Assembly: GCA_018894105.1 (NCBI GenBank)
Contig: CM032129.1
Coordinates: 15,874,968 to 15,938,967, forward strand
Direction of reading: 5' to 3'
DNA from: Jacaranda mimosifolia
Lineage: Eukaryota; Streptophyta; Magnoliopsida; Lamiales; Bignoniaceae
Length of the DNA stretch: 64,000 nt
Below are positions 1 through 11,803 of the stretch, in pieces. The notes beneath the pieces were generated by a model that worked only from the letters and a program-made list of their open reading frames with translations, did no database searches and was not told the origin of the DNA. A program made the position numbers and the translations under genes. Position 1 is the first letter of the stretch; every line of letters starts with the position of its first letter.

Positions 1-1110
1 CAACTACTTTAGGCTTTTGCATGTGTCCCACTAGATTCATCCATTAATTGGACATCGGCTTACAACTCATTGTGATATTTTGAATATTAAAATAATCACA
101 TTAGTTTAAACTCCTTTAAACTAATAATCCTTTCAATTAATCTCTATTAATCAAAGAGTACCCAATCTTTATAGTCGATGTCTAGCAACAAGCCATGGAA
201 CCTAACTAATTAGATGAATGAATATTTCTTGATGAACTATTCTAGCTCTACACTTGCCATACAAATACGATCATTCCATCTCCCATCTCCCAAAAGAGGC
301 TTAGGGCAAGATATTTGTTGGCTTCCAAATAGCCTCTTAACTATGTTTCTACATCCAATGTTCGATTCTCCTTTATGACCTCATATTTGAAAAATTCCTT
401 TTCCAAATTGTCATACTACTTTGCGTAAGGATTTTATGGAATCAATCATTACAAAATACATAGGAGATGCACTCGTCCTTCACAACAATGAAGAGATGAA
501 TCCCATCATGGATCTCACAAACCTCTATGCTTAAGTAGCTCATACCCAATCTCAACCTAGAATGACCTGCTATGTCGTTAGAGAAGAGTCAAAATATGAA
601 GACCTAAACACACGATTATGATGGATCCTTAGGTCCAAGGACTAATTATATGCACTAGAATGAGCTGGAAAACTTGTCACTACCGACTTGGCACTCTGGC
701 TATCTAGTGGATTTTTCAGGCAGGTCTTCAGTGAATTTGTTTTCTAACAAGTACCCACTAACATGCATCTATATCTAACATAGATTGCTTATAAACGAAG
801 TAATATCTAACTCCTTAGAGTATGCATCATTAATATAAGTCTATCAAAATCTTAGACGCCCCGTCTCATAACATTTTATGACTTAGAACATTTAAAATCA
901 CGACTGTAGAGACTTGTTTCATGATCACCACTCAGTGCGTGACCAAGTCCCATAGTTGTGTGTGATCTAAGGGTTTCAACCAAATGCTAGTAAAGTTATA
1001 AGCATAAGATGAAGACGACCATTTAAAATGAATACCATTCAATCAAGATTGTATCACAAATGAAATAGTTTACATGTCAATCTAATTGGCTGCGAGGCAC
1101 TATTCCAGCA
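1..1110 (-). mobile_element. Copia family C1 LTR, inverted, cut by window edge
   Basis: This stretch is the reverse complement of the first half of the 2.2-kb LTR seen complete at 1870-4085 and 32259-34464. The LTR 5' end (TGCTGGAATAGTGCC on the minus strand) lies at 1110 and the rest continues off the left edge. Shared landmarks on the minus strand are the AGATCACAC segment, the TAGTGGGTACTTG segment and the CTCCTATGTATT segment. No PPT or PBS is visible beside it, so solo LTR and end of a larger element cannot be told apart. It is opposite in orientation to the neighbouring solo LTR. Confidence 0.85.
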
Positions 1111-1785
1111 GACTGGTCCACGACTAGCTATTTTATAGGTAGATCGCTGGCTGACTCTTTCCCCATAGCCATAGCCATACTCTTGCTGCATGCTACCATC
1201 AATTCCAACTACGATTCCAGGTCCTAGTTTTGGTTCAATCCCACTACCTAACATCTTACTCTCAAGATTGGACATATCTCTCTCTCAAGTTGAGACTCCT
1301 GAAAGTAATTGACTCAAAAGATGTAGAAAATCTAAGTAATAGGCAAGAATAAAGAGAAGATACAAACTTACTTTAGGAATTCATCCAGCTACAAAGGAAA
1401 CTTCCCAAGGAGACTCCTGAAAGTAATTGACTCAAAAGATGTAGAAAATCTAAGTAATAGGCAAGAATAAAGAGAAGATACAAACTTTCTTTAGGAATTC
1501 ATCCAGCTACAAAGGAAACTTCCCAAGTCCAAGAGCTATCAAACTACTAAGTCCCTTAGAGGATAGAATCTAGTAAAGCACTACTTCTTGAAGCCAACAA
1601 GCCAAATAGACTTAAGAGTCTCCTAATTACTTAATTCTTGACTTACTCAAATTATTTTAAAATTAAATTAAAGTTAAGTTGGTGCAAAATAATGAATTAA
1701 TTATCAAGGTGATTTAAGATAAAATAGACTCTTAAGAGACACTTTCAATATGAAAAATAAATTGAAAATTGAAAATAAGGGGCTT
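1111..1785. other. Unassigned spacer between retroelement pieces
   Basis: No recognisable gene. A minus-strand open frame (1275 to 1054) has a locally balanced composition and a GYGYG motif but runs straight into the LTR at 1110, so at best it is a fragment of an unknown exon. The stretch holds a near-perfect 118-bp tandem duplication (separate entry). From about 1620 it becomes AT-rich and ends in a purine tract (AAAATAAGGGG, near 1775-1785) that resembles the polypurine tract before the gypsy 3' LTR at 23822. Confidence 0.4.
1292..1527. repeat. 118-bp tandem duplication, two copies
   Basis: Positions 1292-1409 and 1410-1527 are head-to-tail copies beginning GAGACTCCTGAAAGT and ending CTTCCCAAG. 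The only difference I see is one base (AACTTACTTT against AACTTTCTTT). Near-identity among otherwise decayed repeats implies a recent slippage or unequal-exchange event, or an assembly artefact. Confidence 0.95.
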
Positions 1786-1869
1786 GATGGTATAACAAAA
1801 TAAGACTCTAAGGTCAAAAAAATAAAAAATAAATATGTTGACAAATTAATTAAACAAATAAATGAGAAA

Positions 1870-4085
1870 TGCTAGAATAGTGCCCCGCAGCCAATTAGAT
1901 TAGAATGTAAACTATTTCACTTGTGATGCAATCTTGATTGAATGATATTCATTATAAATAGTCATCTTCATCTTATGCTTATTTTACTTCACTAGTATTC
2001 AGTTGAAACCCTTAGATCACACAAGATTAACGGGACTTGGTCACGCACTGGATGGTGATCATGAAATAAGTCTTACACGGTCGTGATCTTAAAATATTCC
2101 AAGTCGTAGAATCTTATGAGACATAGCATCTAAGATTCAGATAAACTTGCACTAATGATGCATAAATCCAAGGGATTGGATATTACTTCATTTCATAAGC
2201 AATCTATGTTGGGCATGGGTGTATGTTATTGGGTGCTTGTTAGTGAAAACAAGTTTACTGAAGGCCCACCCGAAGAATCCACTAGATAGTCGTAGTGGCA
2301 AGTCGGTACTGGCAAATTCTCCAGCTTACGCTAGTGCATATAATTAGTCCTTTGACTTGAGGATCTATAGTAACCTTGTATTTAAGTCCTCATACTTTGA
2401 CTCTTCCTTGACCACTTTGCGGGTCATTCAGGTTAAGCTTGGGTATGAGCTACTTAGATATAGAGGTTTATGAGATCCAAGATTAGATCCATCTCATTGT
2501 CGCTGTGAAGGACGAGTGCATATCCTATGTATTCTATAATGATCGATTCCGTGAAATCCTTGCGTAAGATAGTATGATAATTTGGAAAAAAGAGTTTTCT
2601 AAAGATAAGGTTATAAAGAGAAATCAAACATTGGGATAGAAACATAGTTATCGAGACTATTGGGGAACTGACAAATATCTTGCCTTAAACCTCTTTCGAG
2701 AGATAGGAAATGGAATGGCCGTATTTGCATGGTAAGCGTAGAGCTAGAATAATTCTCTAAAAGCATATCCAATTAGTTGGGCTCTATGGGCTTGAGGTTG
2801 GACATCGGCCATGGAGATTGAGTACTCTTCAATCAATAGAGATTAATTGAATTCAGTCATTAGTTTAAAGTAGTTTAAACTAATATGAATATTCTAATAT
2901 TCTAAATATCACAAGAGTTGTGAGCCCATGTCCAATGAATGGTAGAACCTAACATGTCACACACAAAAGCCAATTGAAAATCTTATTTGATGAAGGGAAT
3001 TTTCTAAGAATTTGAATAATTCCACTTGACCAATTTTATGGAGGTAAAACAGTTGACTAATTTTTGGTTATTTTGACTTGATCAATTTAATTGTTAAATT
3101 GATCTAAATAATTTATGAAGTTAAATTAGACCAATTAAATTAAGGAGTTGATTTATTTGGTGCCACATGACTATCAATTGGTTAAGTTAATTTAAGGAGT
3201 TAAGTTGACATCTTCTAGCTTAAATAGTTAAGCCAATTGACTTAAAGAGTTAAGTCAAGACCAATTAATGAAATTAAGAGGTTAATTTAATTAAAGAATT
3301 ATTTTTGAGGGAAAATTCAAATGATAGAGTTCATTTGGAGTGCATTTAGAATTTATTTGGATGACATTTCATGAGATGAAATGAAGATTCCAAATGAAAT
3401 TCAAATGCAAATTAAATTAAAATTTCACGTGCAGCTTGCTTGCAAGTTGGGGCCAACCTCATGGTCCACTCCTATAAATAGGAGAGAGGTGGCTGGCCAT
3501 TCAAGCTTGCATGATCTAATTGTTAGATTCAATTTTTCCCTCCAATTTTGTGTGATTCACTCATGTGTTGAAGTCTCACACTTTTCCTCATCCTACCTCC
3601 TAAAAATCAGCCTTCATCTTTTTCTTCTCTCTATGGTATTCCAGCTAACTAAGGAGTGATTTGGATTTGACATTGGTGTGTGGATCTTGATGTTAGAGGC
3701 TAGACAATTAGATAGCTTGGCTTTTGGAGATCTACTACAAGGACAAAAACTTTAGAGCGACTTTTCAAGACCTTGCTGATCTCAATTTTTACTGAATTTT
3801 TTACTGGAGCTTCCCCAAGGTGTTGAGAAGGTTGTGTCCAAATTTCAATAAATTTTTAGGTGTTTTGATAGGCCAATCATTGCCAAGTTGCTACTGCACT
3901 GCTGGAAGACAGTTTTGAAGTGTTCAAGTGTTCTTCCTCTTTACCTTGGATTTTTGCCAATCGAGGTAATCCTTCATCCAAATCTGAATTTGAAGCATGA
4001 TTAGATCATTGGTTTCTAGTGTAGCCAAGTTAGTTTAGCTATTTTGTGCTTTATTTATTGAATCCTTGTGCTGCAATTGACTTCA
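1870..4085 (+). mobile_element. Copia C1 solo LTR with perfect target duplication
   Basis: A complete 2216-bp LTR runs from TGCTAGAATAGTGCC to TTGACTTCA. It is flanked by identical 5-bp direct repeats AGAAA (1865-1869 and 4086-4090), the size expected for a Ty1-copia insertion, with no internal region. This is the usual product of LTR-LTR recombination. It matches the LTRs at 32259, 45994 and 53022 along its length. The small plus-strand open frame at 3381-3659 recurs in the other LTR copies and is LTR sequence, not a gene. Confidence 0.92.
3473..3480 (+). promoter_or_regulatory. LTR promoter TATA box
   Basis: TATAAATA lies about 600 bp before the LTR 3' end. The same position holds TATAAATA at 33863 and 43429, and TATATATA at 47600 and 54629. 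It sits just downstream of an array of TTAAGGAGTTAA-like words. Conservation in all five LTR copies that reach this point supports it as the retrotransposon promoter. Confidence 0.6.
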
Positions 4086-4290
4086 AGAAAGGGGCCTATA
4101 AGCCAAACAATTTAAGCCCACCAAGGTGGGCTCCCAAACTCAAGTGGGCCAAAGCCCATTAAGGAATCGATCAATAAAATACCAACTCCCAAAGAAAAAA
4201 AGGCATCTAAGCTATCATTTGCAAATTCGAGCTCTGACTCTATACAAGAGCATTGTAGGAGTAAATGCCCAACGCTACATTAATTTTCAA

Positions 4291-4759
4291 AAATGATCCT
4301 AACTCATTTCCATGCTACATGAAAACATATCATCCTTGTCTTTAGAGTCCTTGTTGTTGTCTAGTAAATAGTCACAATATACCAAAACACGCATCAATAA
4401 GTAGCTCAAAATCTAAGCTATTATGATAAATCAATACTACATCATGAAATGTAAAAGACAAATCTCTAGAACCAAAATTGCACCACATCCTAAAAATAAA
4501 TGAAAAAAGGCTTTCTGAAGTGAACTTATGAGATAGAGGACTACGAAAGAAGCTAAGCAACACCAAAGCAAAGCTGATCATAATAAATTGTACGTTCTAG
4601 ATATGGAAGTTCAATCATTATCAGTAATCGATAAGGAATTTCAAAATAAAATAAAATAAAATTTCATCAATCACTACTTAAAATAAAATTGACATTATAT
4701 TTAATTTTGTACACAAAACTCAATCATTTTTGGCATTCGAATATACTATAATCAATAGA
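4291..4759. other. AT-rich stretch, no gene seen
   Basis: This lies between a plus-strand Tat LTR and a minus-strand Tat RT remnant. Short open frames have no recognisable product. It is probably decayed gypsy internal sequence, but no motif proves that. Confidence 0.3.
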
Positions 4760-5400
4760 AAAGCAAAGGCGAACAAATTTGAATGCAAAGGGCAACATGT
4801 TATAGCACACCATTATAAAGCTTGTTTTCCCATGATCTTCTAGGGTCGAACAAATCTAGTAAGTGTCTAGGAAACTCAGCATCTCTTGATCTGTTGTTGA
4901 CCTCATTAGTGCATCTATCATGTGGAGTGGGAAGGGATCCCTTAGACAAACCTTGTTCAGGTCTGTGAAGTCAACTCACATCCTCCATTTTCCATTCACC
5001 TTGGGCACTACTACGTTAGCCAGCCATTCACAGTATTGGGCTGGTTGGATATATGTAACTTCAAAAAACTTGTCCACTTCTTGTTTGATTTTCTTATTTC
5101 ACTCTAATCTAAAATTTCTCCTCTTTCGCATCACTGGTCGTGCATCAAGGTCTACATTGAGGTGATGCATAATCACATCTGGCAAAATTCCTTAAAGGTG
5201 TATCATGCTCCAACCAAAAATATCATGATTCATTCTCAGAAAGCTTACCAGTTCCTTATTAAATTTTGGGTCCATGATGGCTTCGAGTTTGGTAGTCTTC
5301 AATGGATTACTTGCGATGAATGCGACAGTCTTAAGCTCCTGCCTAACTCTAAATCCAACTTTGTTAGCCTTCCTCTTCCAGTTACTTGGCTCTATCTATG
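4760..5400 (-). pseudogene. Tat-type gypsy reverse transcriptase remnant
   Basis: Reading the minus strand from about 5300 leftward gives a decayed Ty3-gypsy reverse transcriptase N-terminal half. It has a PVMRKRRNF-like stretch, an EVDK helix, then WLANVV, NGKWRM, VDFTDLNK, DPFPL, EMLSFLDTY and FAFK in the usual order. These are hallmark blocks of Tat/Ogre-lineage RT (family knowledge). In-frame stops occur (for example after NGKWRM and after LDTY), and frameshifts break the product. Only a few hundred bases separate it from the PBS at 5638-5656, so gag and protease have largely been deleted. Confidence 0.75.
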
Positions 5401-5637
5401 AGGACTCGGTGTTCCCAGCCTCTTAAGTGTTCTACAACGTTAGGCCTCCTGAGAGTGGGGCTCGTAGCCCAAGTGTGACCTCTAATGTTAAGGTTATGTT
5501 GGGCACTCGTCCAATTTCAGGAAAGGGTATCCAATTAATCGTCATCTTCATTCTCTCCCTAAGGTGCCACTGAGGCACTGGAGTCATGAGCTTTGAATTT
5601 CACCTCCATTCTCAATGTTTTGCAAGTCAAGAGAGTT

Positions 5638-5656
5638 TCCCACAGACAGTGCCAAA
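5638..5656 (-). other. Gypsy primer-binding site
   Basis: The minus strand reads TTTGGCACTGTCTGTGGGAA, one base off the common plant gypsy PBS core TGGCGCCGTCTGTGGGAA. It lies directly inside an LTR ending CAACACCA. It gives the orientation (minus) and the 5' LTR boundary (5657) of the Tat remnant. Confidence 0.75.
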
Positions 5657-5940
5657 TGGTGTTGCATGAAACAAGATTCTTGGTTTATTCAGCAAATTAA
5701 GGAAATAGTAGGCTTCTACTCTTAAAATGTGTCTGCCTAGAGTCAATGCTCGATCTGAAAAATGATTACTTAGATGCCTTTTTTGTTATGGAAGTTGATA
5801 TTTATACTCCCTAGTTTTTTGGTGGACTTAGGCCTATTTTAATTATAGGGCCCATCTTAAATGAGCTTAGTTAGATAGGCTCAGTGCTCTTTTTTTCATT
5901 TAATTCATTTGGTATCTTGTTGAGTTTTTTTTTCAATTTT
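5657..5940 (-). mobile_element. 5' LTR piece of the minus-strand Tat element
   Basis: On the minus strand this ends in CAACACCA next to the PBS. It contains GGCATCTAAGTAATCATTT, closely similar to GGCATCTAAGCTATCATTT of the plus-strand Tat LTR near 4201, so the two are related LTRs in opposite orientation. The outer (right) end is uncertain. Confidence 0.5.
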
Positions 5941-6647
5941 TTTATGCACCTAAGGTCTTAATTTGGCAAACCAAGAGATAAAGATGTCATAATATGTTTT
6001 CTTATATTGTTTGAACTTTGAGTATGTCGTCCATGTTTTCTTTAATTTTTATTTTCCCACCTCACCAGAGAGAAATTTGAGTACAAAATTTCTAAATAGG
6101 TTTTATGTAATTTTAATCCGTCGAAGTTCAATTTTTTAACCACACAAAATGGCTTCAGCTAAATATTCCAATCATGGTTTGAACTTTGAAGAAATGAATG
6201 ATAAATCAGTTTTACTAAAGATATATGAGCATCTTCTAATATTACATTCATATTTCATGACGTCATTTATTCACTTTTTATTATTCCTAAATTTGTAAAT
6301 ATTCATCAATCATCTCTAAATAATCTTAGATTCCCAAAATGAAATTAGTAAGATTGTTTGGTTTTTTTCCTTTTTTCAGTGTTTTGGGGGAAATAATTTT
6401 AGAAGATGATATTTTGGGAGTGAGATTAAGAAATATGAAGGATATTGATTTTATTTTTGAAGATGGTTGACAATTATTTTGGGAGCAAAAAATATGTTTA
6501 ATTTTGTCTTAGAATGAGATTTTTTTAATGTCAAAATTAGAAAAGTTTTTATTAGATTTTATGGGGGAAAATTTTAATTTTTTCATATGTATAGGAAAAT
6601 TTTAACTTTTTCGTATGTATAGTTATCATGAGTGCAAGAGATATATA
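5941..6647. other. AT-rich spacer, no gene seen
   Basis: T-rich and A-rich runs with no coding signal. There is no clear terminal inverted repeat or LTR boundary. It may hold the decayed outer part of the Tat LTR. Confidence 0.3.
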
Positions 6648-8959
6648 TCTATCTATACTATTATATATAGTACAATGGTGTGGGATCCACAATTACCCAA
6701 CTTTGATTCTAATTATGCAATTTTGGCCAAGTGGCAAATTCTTGAAATTTTGAGTTTTTTAATTCAATTAAAAAAATTAATAGTTGTTGATTATTATCTC
6801 TAACAGATATGATTGTATGTTATGTCTAATTTTATTTCATCTGAAATTCAAAATATATCTATCTATTTATACTATTATATAAGCACAACGGTGTGTGACC
6901 CGCAATTATAAAATTTTGATCAAATTTTGAATTTTTACTTAAATTTTAAAATTGATTTTTGGTTATTAAATTTGATATTATTTATTCATTTTAAAGAAAT
7001 CTAGATTTTTTAAATCATTTTATTGATTAGAAAAAATTATTCTTTATTTATCTCTAATATCAAAAAATAATTGCATATTATCTATAAAATCTCTTTCATC
7101 TCTATCCATAACATGTGGAAGATTCATTGATCATTTGAACTCTATAATTTGATAAATTTTTCATTATTTTTCAATTATCTGTAATAACTAATTTATATCT
7201 ATACCACTATATATAGAGTGTTTCGAAATCCATTTCATTAATATTCTTATTTCTAGCACTTTTTTCACTCTATTCATTGGTGCCTCTTTATTTTGTAACA
7301 TTTTTTTTCACTATCACTTTGTGTGCCTTTTTATGTCATTCTTCAAATTGTTTATTGTTTGTTTGATTTTATTGTTAACTTATTTTATTTTATTTTATTT
7401 CAGGTATGTTAAATGATGGAAGGGATTTTTTTAATTTTAATGCTATAATTTTCTTTTCAACAATAAATGAAGTAGATCATTTAGCTTTTATTGCTATTAA
7501 ATTTGTAAACTCCCATACCTTTTTTGTTAGTTTAAGTTATCAATTCATTTATTTAATTTCTTTATTTTTAACTTTTCTTTTTATTCATTTAATTTTATAA
7601 TTTTACAAGATGAGATAAATATATTAATCGCTCTTAATATTTTTTAATTTTTTTTTTGTTAGTTATATTTTTTTCTTTATATATTGATAAATTTTTTAGT
7701 TTGATTTTTATTTTATTTTATTTTTTATGCTTTTAGTATCCTTTTACTCATTCTTCAAATCAAGTTCTTAGTTTATTTGTTAAGTTTTTAAATTTATTTT
7801 TAAATTCTCTTTTTATTTTGTTCATCTAAGTTTATAATTTTATAGTATGAGATCTATTCTTTGGTTTTAATATTTTTAAATTTTATTTTACTTTTTGATT
7901 ATTTATAATTTTAAAAGTATGTCCTTTAATTTTTATTTTCTATTCATATATACATAATTATGTATGTTAGTATGTATAATTCGAACTTCTTTCTAAAACT
8001 TTATATAATACTTCATTAATATATATTCTTAGATCCTTTTTGATCTATTTAAAATAAATCATAAGATCGTTATTTCAATAAAAAAAATACACCCATTAAT
8101 TTTTTAAATTTATAACATTGGTCATTATTTAATCCATCAAAATATGTATCCAATTTTATTTTTTATTTTTAAATTTTGATTGTTTGAAACATTAATAACT
8201 TTTTTTGTTATTCACTTTTTTCTACGATTTTTGAAATATAATATGAAGATCCAATTATATTTATACAAAATATTTGAGAATGAATATAATAATTTATTTT
8301 TTCTATATTTTGTTTTACATTCTAATTCCATCCTCATATCCTGTTACTAATTCCTATTTGAAGATCAATTTAGAATTTATAATTACTTTATCAATTTTCT
8401 ATAATTTTAACTTTGTATTACTAATGTTGAATTCTTTTCTTCACTTAATTATTCAATAATTAACTTATGAGTCAAATTAAGAAGTTTCTATTAACTTATA
8501 TACTAAAATTGATTTCAACTTTATAATTATTTTATATATTTTGTTTTATTTTTAACCTTTTTTTTAATCTCCTCTATCATAATTTTCTATTGGCTTAATT
8601 AATTTTTAATCAAAAATTAAAATTAAATAAGACTTTTTAAAATTCTTGCAAGGAAATATATTATTTAATTCTTTATATTTTAAATTTTAACTTGATATAT
8701 ATCACCATCTTTGAAGTCTAAAGTAATTTCAAAGTATTATCATTTTTAGTTTTTTCCAAACAACTTTTAAACCATCAATCTTGTGTCCTATATCTTACTT
8801 CACCATTTTGAAAAGTAATACTTAATTTTACTAATTACTTGAATATTTTTACGATATTTTTATTTCTCTATTGTTATTTTTAATTATATTTATAATTCAA
8901 CAATTATATTAATATATAGTAATTTTAAAGATCCGTGCATAGCACGGGAATAATGCTAG
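6648..8959 (+). mobile_element. Helitron-like non-autonomous element or nested ends
   Basis: The left end reads A then TCTATCTATACTATTATATA, and a second similar 5' end starts at 6858, so one copy may be nested in another. The right end has the Helitron signature: a short hairpin CCGTGC-ATA-GCACGG (about 8935-8948), a short spacer, then CTAG at 8956-8959 followed by T. No target duplication is expected for Helitrons. No Rep/helicase coding is present; the interior is extremely AT-rich with only chance open frames. Confidence 0.6.
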
Positions 8960-10041
8960 TACTATTATATATAGCACAGTTTTGTGCTTATCTAATTGTA
9001 CAAATTTGATTCTAATTGTGTAATTTTTGCCAAATGTCAAATTCTTAGAATATTGAGTATTTTAATTTAATTAAAAAAACTATTAGTTGTTAATTTTTAT
9101 CTCTAACTGATTTTCTTTCATCCATAATTCAAAACGTATTCGATAATATTTCATAATCTTTATCTAGTAGAGGATTTGATATTATCTATATGATATTATA
9201 TGTATTGATGAGATAATATCAAAGATGTGTAGATGTATTAAAACTCTTATACTTTATATTCCTAAATACAATTTAAAAAATGAAAACACATCTAAGTCTC
9301 AAGTAACTCTCATTCAATTTTTTAATTTGACATCTTGAAGAAGAGAAATTACCAAATATCCCCATAATAAGTTTTCTACATAAGTAAAGAAAAATATATT
9401 GCTATTTAGTTATATTTTTCCATTGATTTTGTTATTAAGGTATTAATTGTATGTTTTGTTCGTTATATAGAATTAACTGACTTTAAGTATTGATGTAATT
9501 CATGTGCAGGATAAAGGGAATATTGAAAAGGAAATAAATCAAGAAAAAAATTAAATATTTGCAATTGGCTTATATCAAAATCCTAGGTTTGTTCTTTTAT
9601 TTTATTATTATTTAAAGATATTATCTTTTGATATATTTAATTTATGAGTTTTGTGGGACAGACAATTTACTCAATTATAATAGTGTATTTTTTATTAATT
9701 AAACACATATTTAGTGATATTCGTCCACTTTATGATTATTCACTTTATTTTAACAATCAAGAAAAAAAATTATTTAAATATTAATGTATCTAAAGAAGTG
9801 GAAAATTATTTGAATATATTAATGAAACTTGGTGATTCTAATCAAATTTTGATAAAGATATTTACTTGAGTATATAGTGACAAAGGATGATGAGCAATAG
9901 CAAGCAGTTGGATTTTTTATCCTTAGAACTAAATTTAAGAATACTTTATTATTAATTTATTTGAAAAAATATGAATTTTTTTATTTATATTTTATATCAA
10001 TTTTATTTTAAATATAAATAACTGCTTTAATTAATATTATA
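8960..10041 (+). mobile_element. Second Helitron-like 5' end and AT-rich body
   Basis: Immediately after the CTAG-T of the preceding element comes ACTATTATATATAGCACAG, then GATTCTAATTGTGTAA and TTAGTTGTTAATTTTTATC. These match the 5' region at 6658-6800 and show that a related copy lies directly alongside. The body carries no gene. Its 3' terminus may be the CTAG within the palindrome at 10042. Confidence 0.45.
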
Positions 10042-10172
10042 ACTAGTATGTGCTTGGTGCAAGGCATCGAAAATAATTTCAATATTGAAATAAAATTATT
10101 TATAAATTATATATTTAATATTATAATTATTTTAAAATTATTTTCGGTGCATCACACTGGGCACATGCTAGT
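10042..10172. repeat. 131-bp near-palindrome ending in Helitron-like CTAGT
   Basis: The left arm starts ACTAGTATGTGCTTGGTGCA and the right arm ends GGGCACATGCTAGT. Reverse-complementing one arm gives the other with a few mismatches, including the shared CGAAAATAATTT block. The AT-rich centre would let a single strand fold into a long hairpin. The right arm ends in CTAG+T and is again followed by TTATTATATATAGCACAG, the Helitron-like 5' motif. Confidence 0.75.
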
Positions 10173-11689
10173 TATTATATATAGCACAGTTTTATTGACC
10201 ATAATTATGAAATTTTGATCACATTTTGATTTTTAGAATTTAAAATTTTTCAATTTAATTAAAAATATTTCGCTGATCCTTTATTATTTATCTTTATCAG
10301 AATATTAAAAATTTGTTCAGATATACAGAAACTTAGTCCAAATTCAAATATTACCCTTTATTAACAAAACATCTCTTTTAATAGTTAAGATAAAACCATT
10401 ACATCTCAATTTAACTATTTTTCTTGGTCAAATTTAAAATAGTTGAAAAAATAAGAATTATGGAGTGTGTATATATATATATTTATGATATGCTAAGTGC
10501 ATTTCTATAATATTTCATATATTATCATTCATAAACACAAATATGAAGAAATTACTCTTGAATATCAAAGTTTTTCCTACAACAATATTTTTTTATTATT
10601 GCAAGTGATAATATTCAAAATTTAAAAACGTGTAGTTAAAGTGGCTGATAAAAATCAATAGCTGCATCCACTTGTCTTGTAATGGTGGTTGTGGCAGCTT
10701 ACATCTATTGGTAAATCTTAAATTTGTATTAGATATGTATAATTCTTTTAATTATATTAATTTAAAATTGTAGGCATTACATTCAAACAATGTATTGAAA
10801 CATTTATGATTTGAGAATGTTTTCATGCTTCTAATAAGGAAGAATATAACTTATCTGGCCTCTTAATACTCTTTAAAAATTTATCGAGAATATGTTAATG
10901 CTTCTAATAATGAAGAATATAACTTATTTGGCCTCTTACAACTCTTTAAAAATTTATCTGAACATTTGAAATGAATTATTATTGTTCTGTATACAATAAT
11001 ATAATAAATGAATATGAGCATGTATGCTTTGCTTCAACATAATTTTGTACTTTTTACCACTTTGACAATATACGTAATGATATTATGTTTTTCTTTTTTC
11101 TTTTTCCAAGGAAAATAAAAAGAAATTCTAACATTTTATATTTTGAAAAATTACAAATTGAAACAATCGAAAAATTAGCAACAATGGTAGTAATGGTAAC
11201 CAATTGTTACTCCAATAATATTGTTAATTTAATTTTGCAAAAATGAATCAATAAAATACTTATTTAACTACATCAATTATCATGAAATCTATAAGATATT
11301 GAAGAACAATATGAATACTCTATGCAAATTAGCTTTAAGGTATTAATTTAAATGCAATACTTATGAAATTTTTTGTGATTATTATTGTTATATACAAATG
11401 ACTATTATTTTCATATTTTATAAATATAGCAAAACCTCATGGATATATATATATATATAAATTTGACAAATAAGGATAAATAATATCTGGTTTTCTAATT
11501 ATTTAAATTTGGAAGGCCTGACTTTACTTTATTTTCCATCTAAATGGAATCCTCACTAGTATCATAGAGCTTGAATGAACTTCTTATGAGATCATATCTA
11601 TTCTTTAAAATTTCATGCAACCATTTATTTTTATAGTTTTCTTTTGTATTTTTTAACAATTATATGTTTGCTATAACTATTATTTTTAG
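10173..11689. other. Third Helitron-like start and AT-rich DNA, no gene
   Basis: It opens with the TATATATAGCACAG motif. A diverged ~73-bp tandem duplication occurs at about 10812-10958 (units sharing ATGCTTCTAATAA and TTTAAAAATTTATC). No coding region was recognised. Confidence 0.45.
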
Positions 11690-11803
11690 GATAATGATAT
11701 AACTAATTAAACCTACAAAGATAAAAGAATGAAAGGATTAAAACCCAATGGATCAAATAGAAAATTAAAAAAGATAGGCCCAAAAGCCCAAACTAATTAA
11801 GCT

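Larger units (their letters stand above)
1786..4290 (+). mobile_element. Tat-type gypsy LTR split by a copia solo LTR
   Basis: A purine tract followed by GCTTGATGGTATAAC matches the start of the gypsy LTR at 23822. After the inserted solo LTR the sequence resumes with GGGGCCTATAAGCC, then AAAGCCCATTAAGGA and TCTAAGCTATCATTTGC, the arrangement seen in the gypsy LTRs at 16340-16562 and 23900-24062. The right end is approximate, and no intact PBS follows it. Confidence 0.55.

Noticed and set aside
1054..1275. 73-codon minus-strand frame with a GYGYG motif
   Set aside because: It runs into the LTR. An in-frame stop lies three codons upstream of its ATG, and no family was recognised.
3381..3659. 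Plus-strand frame starting MKIPNEIQM that recurs at 47416 and 54424
   Set aside because: The recurrence comes from these all being the same LTR region. Length and frame are not conserved between copies, and it overlaps the LTR promoter.
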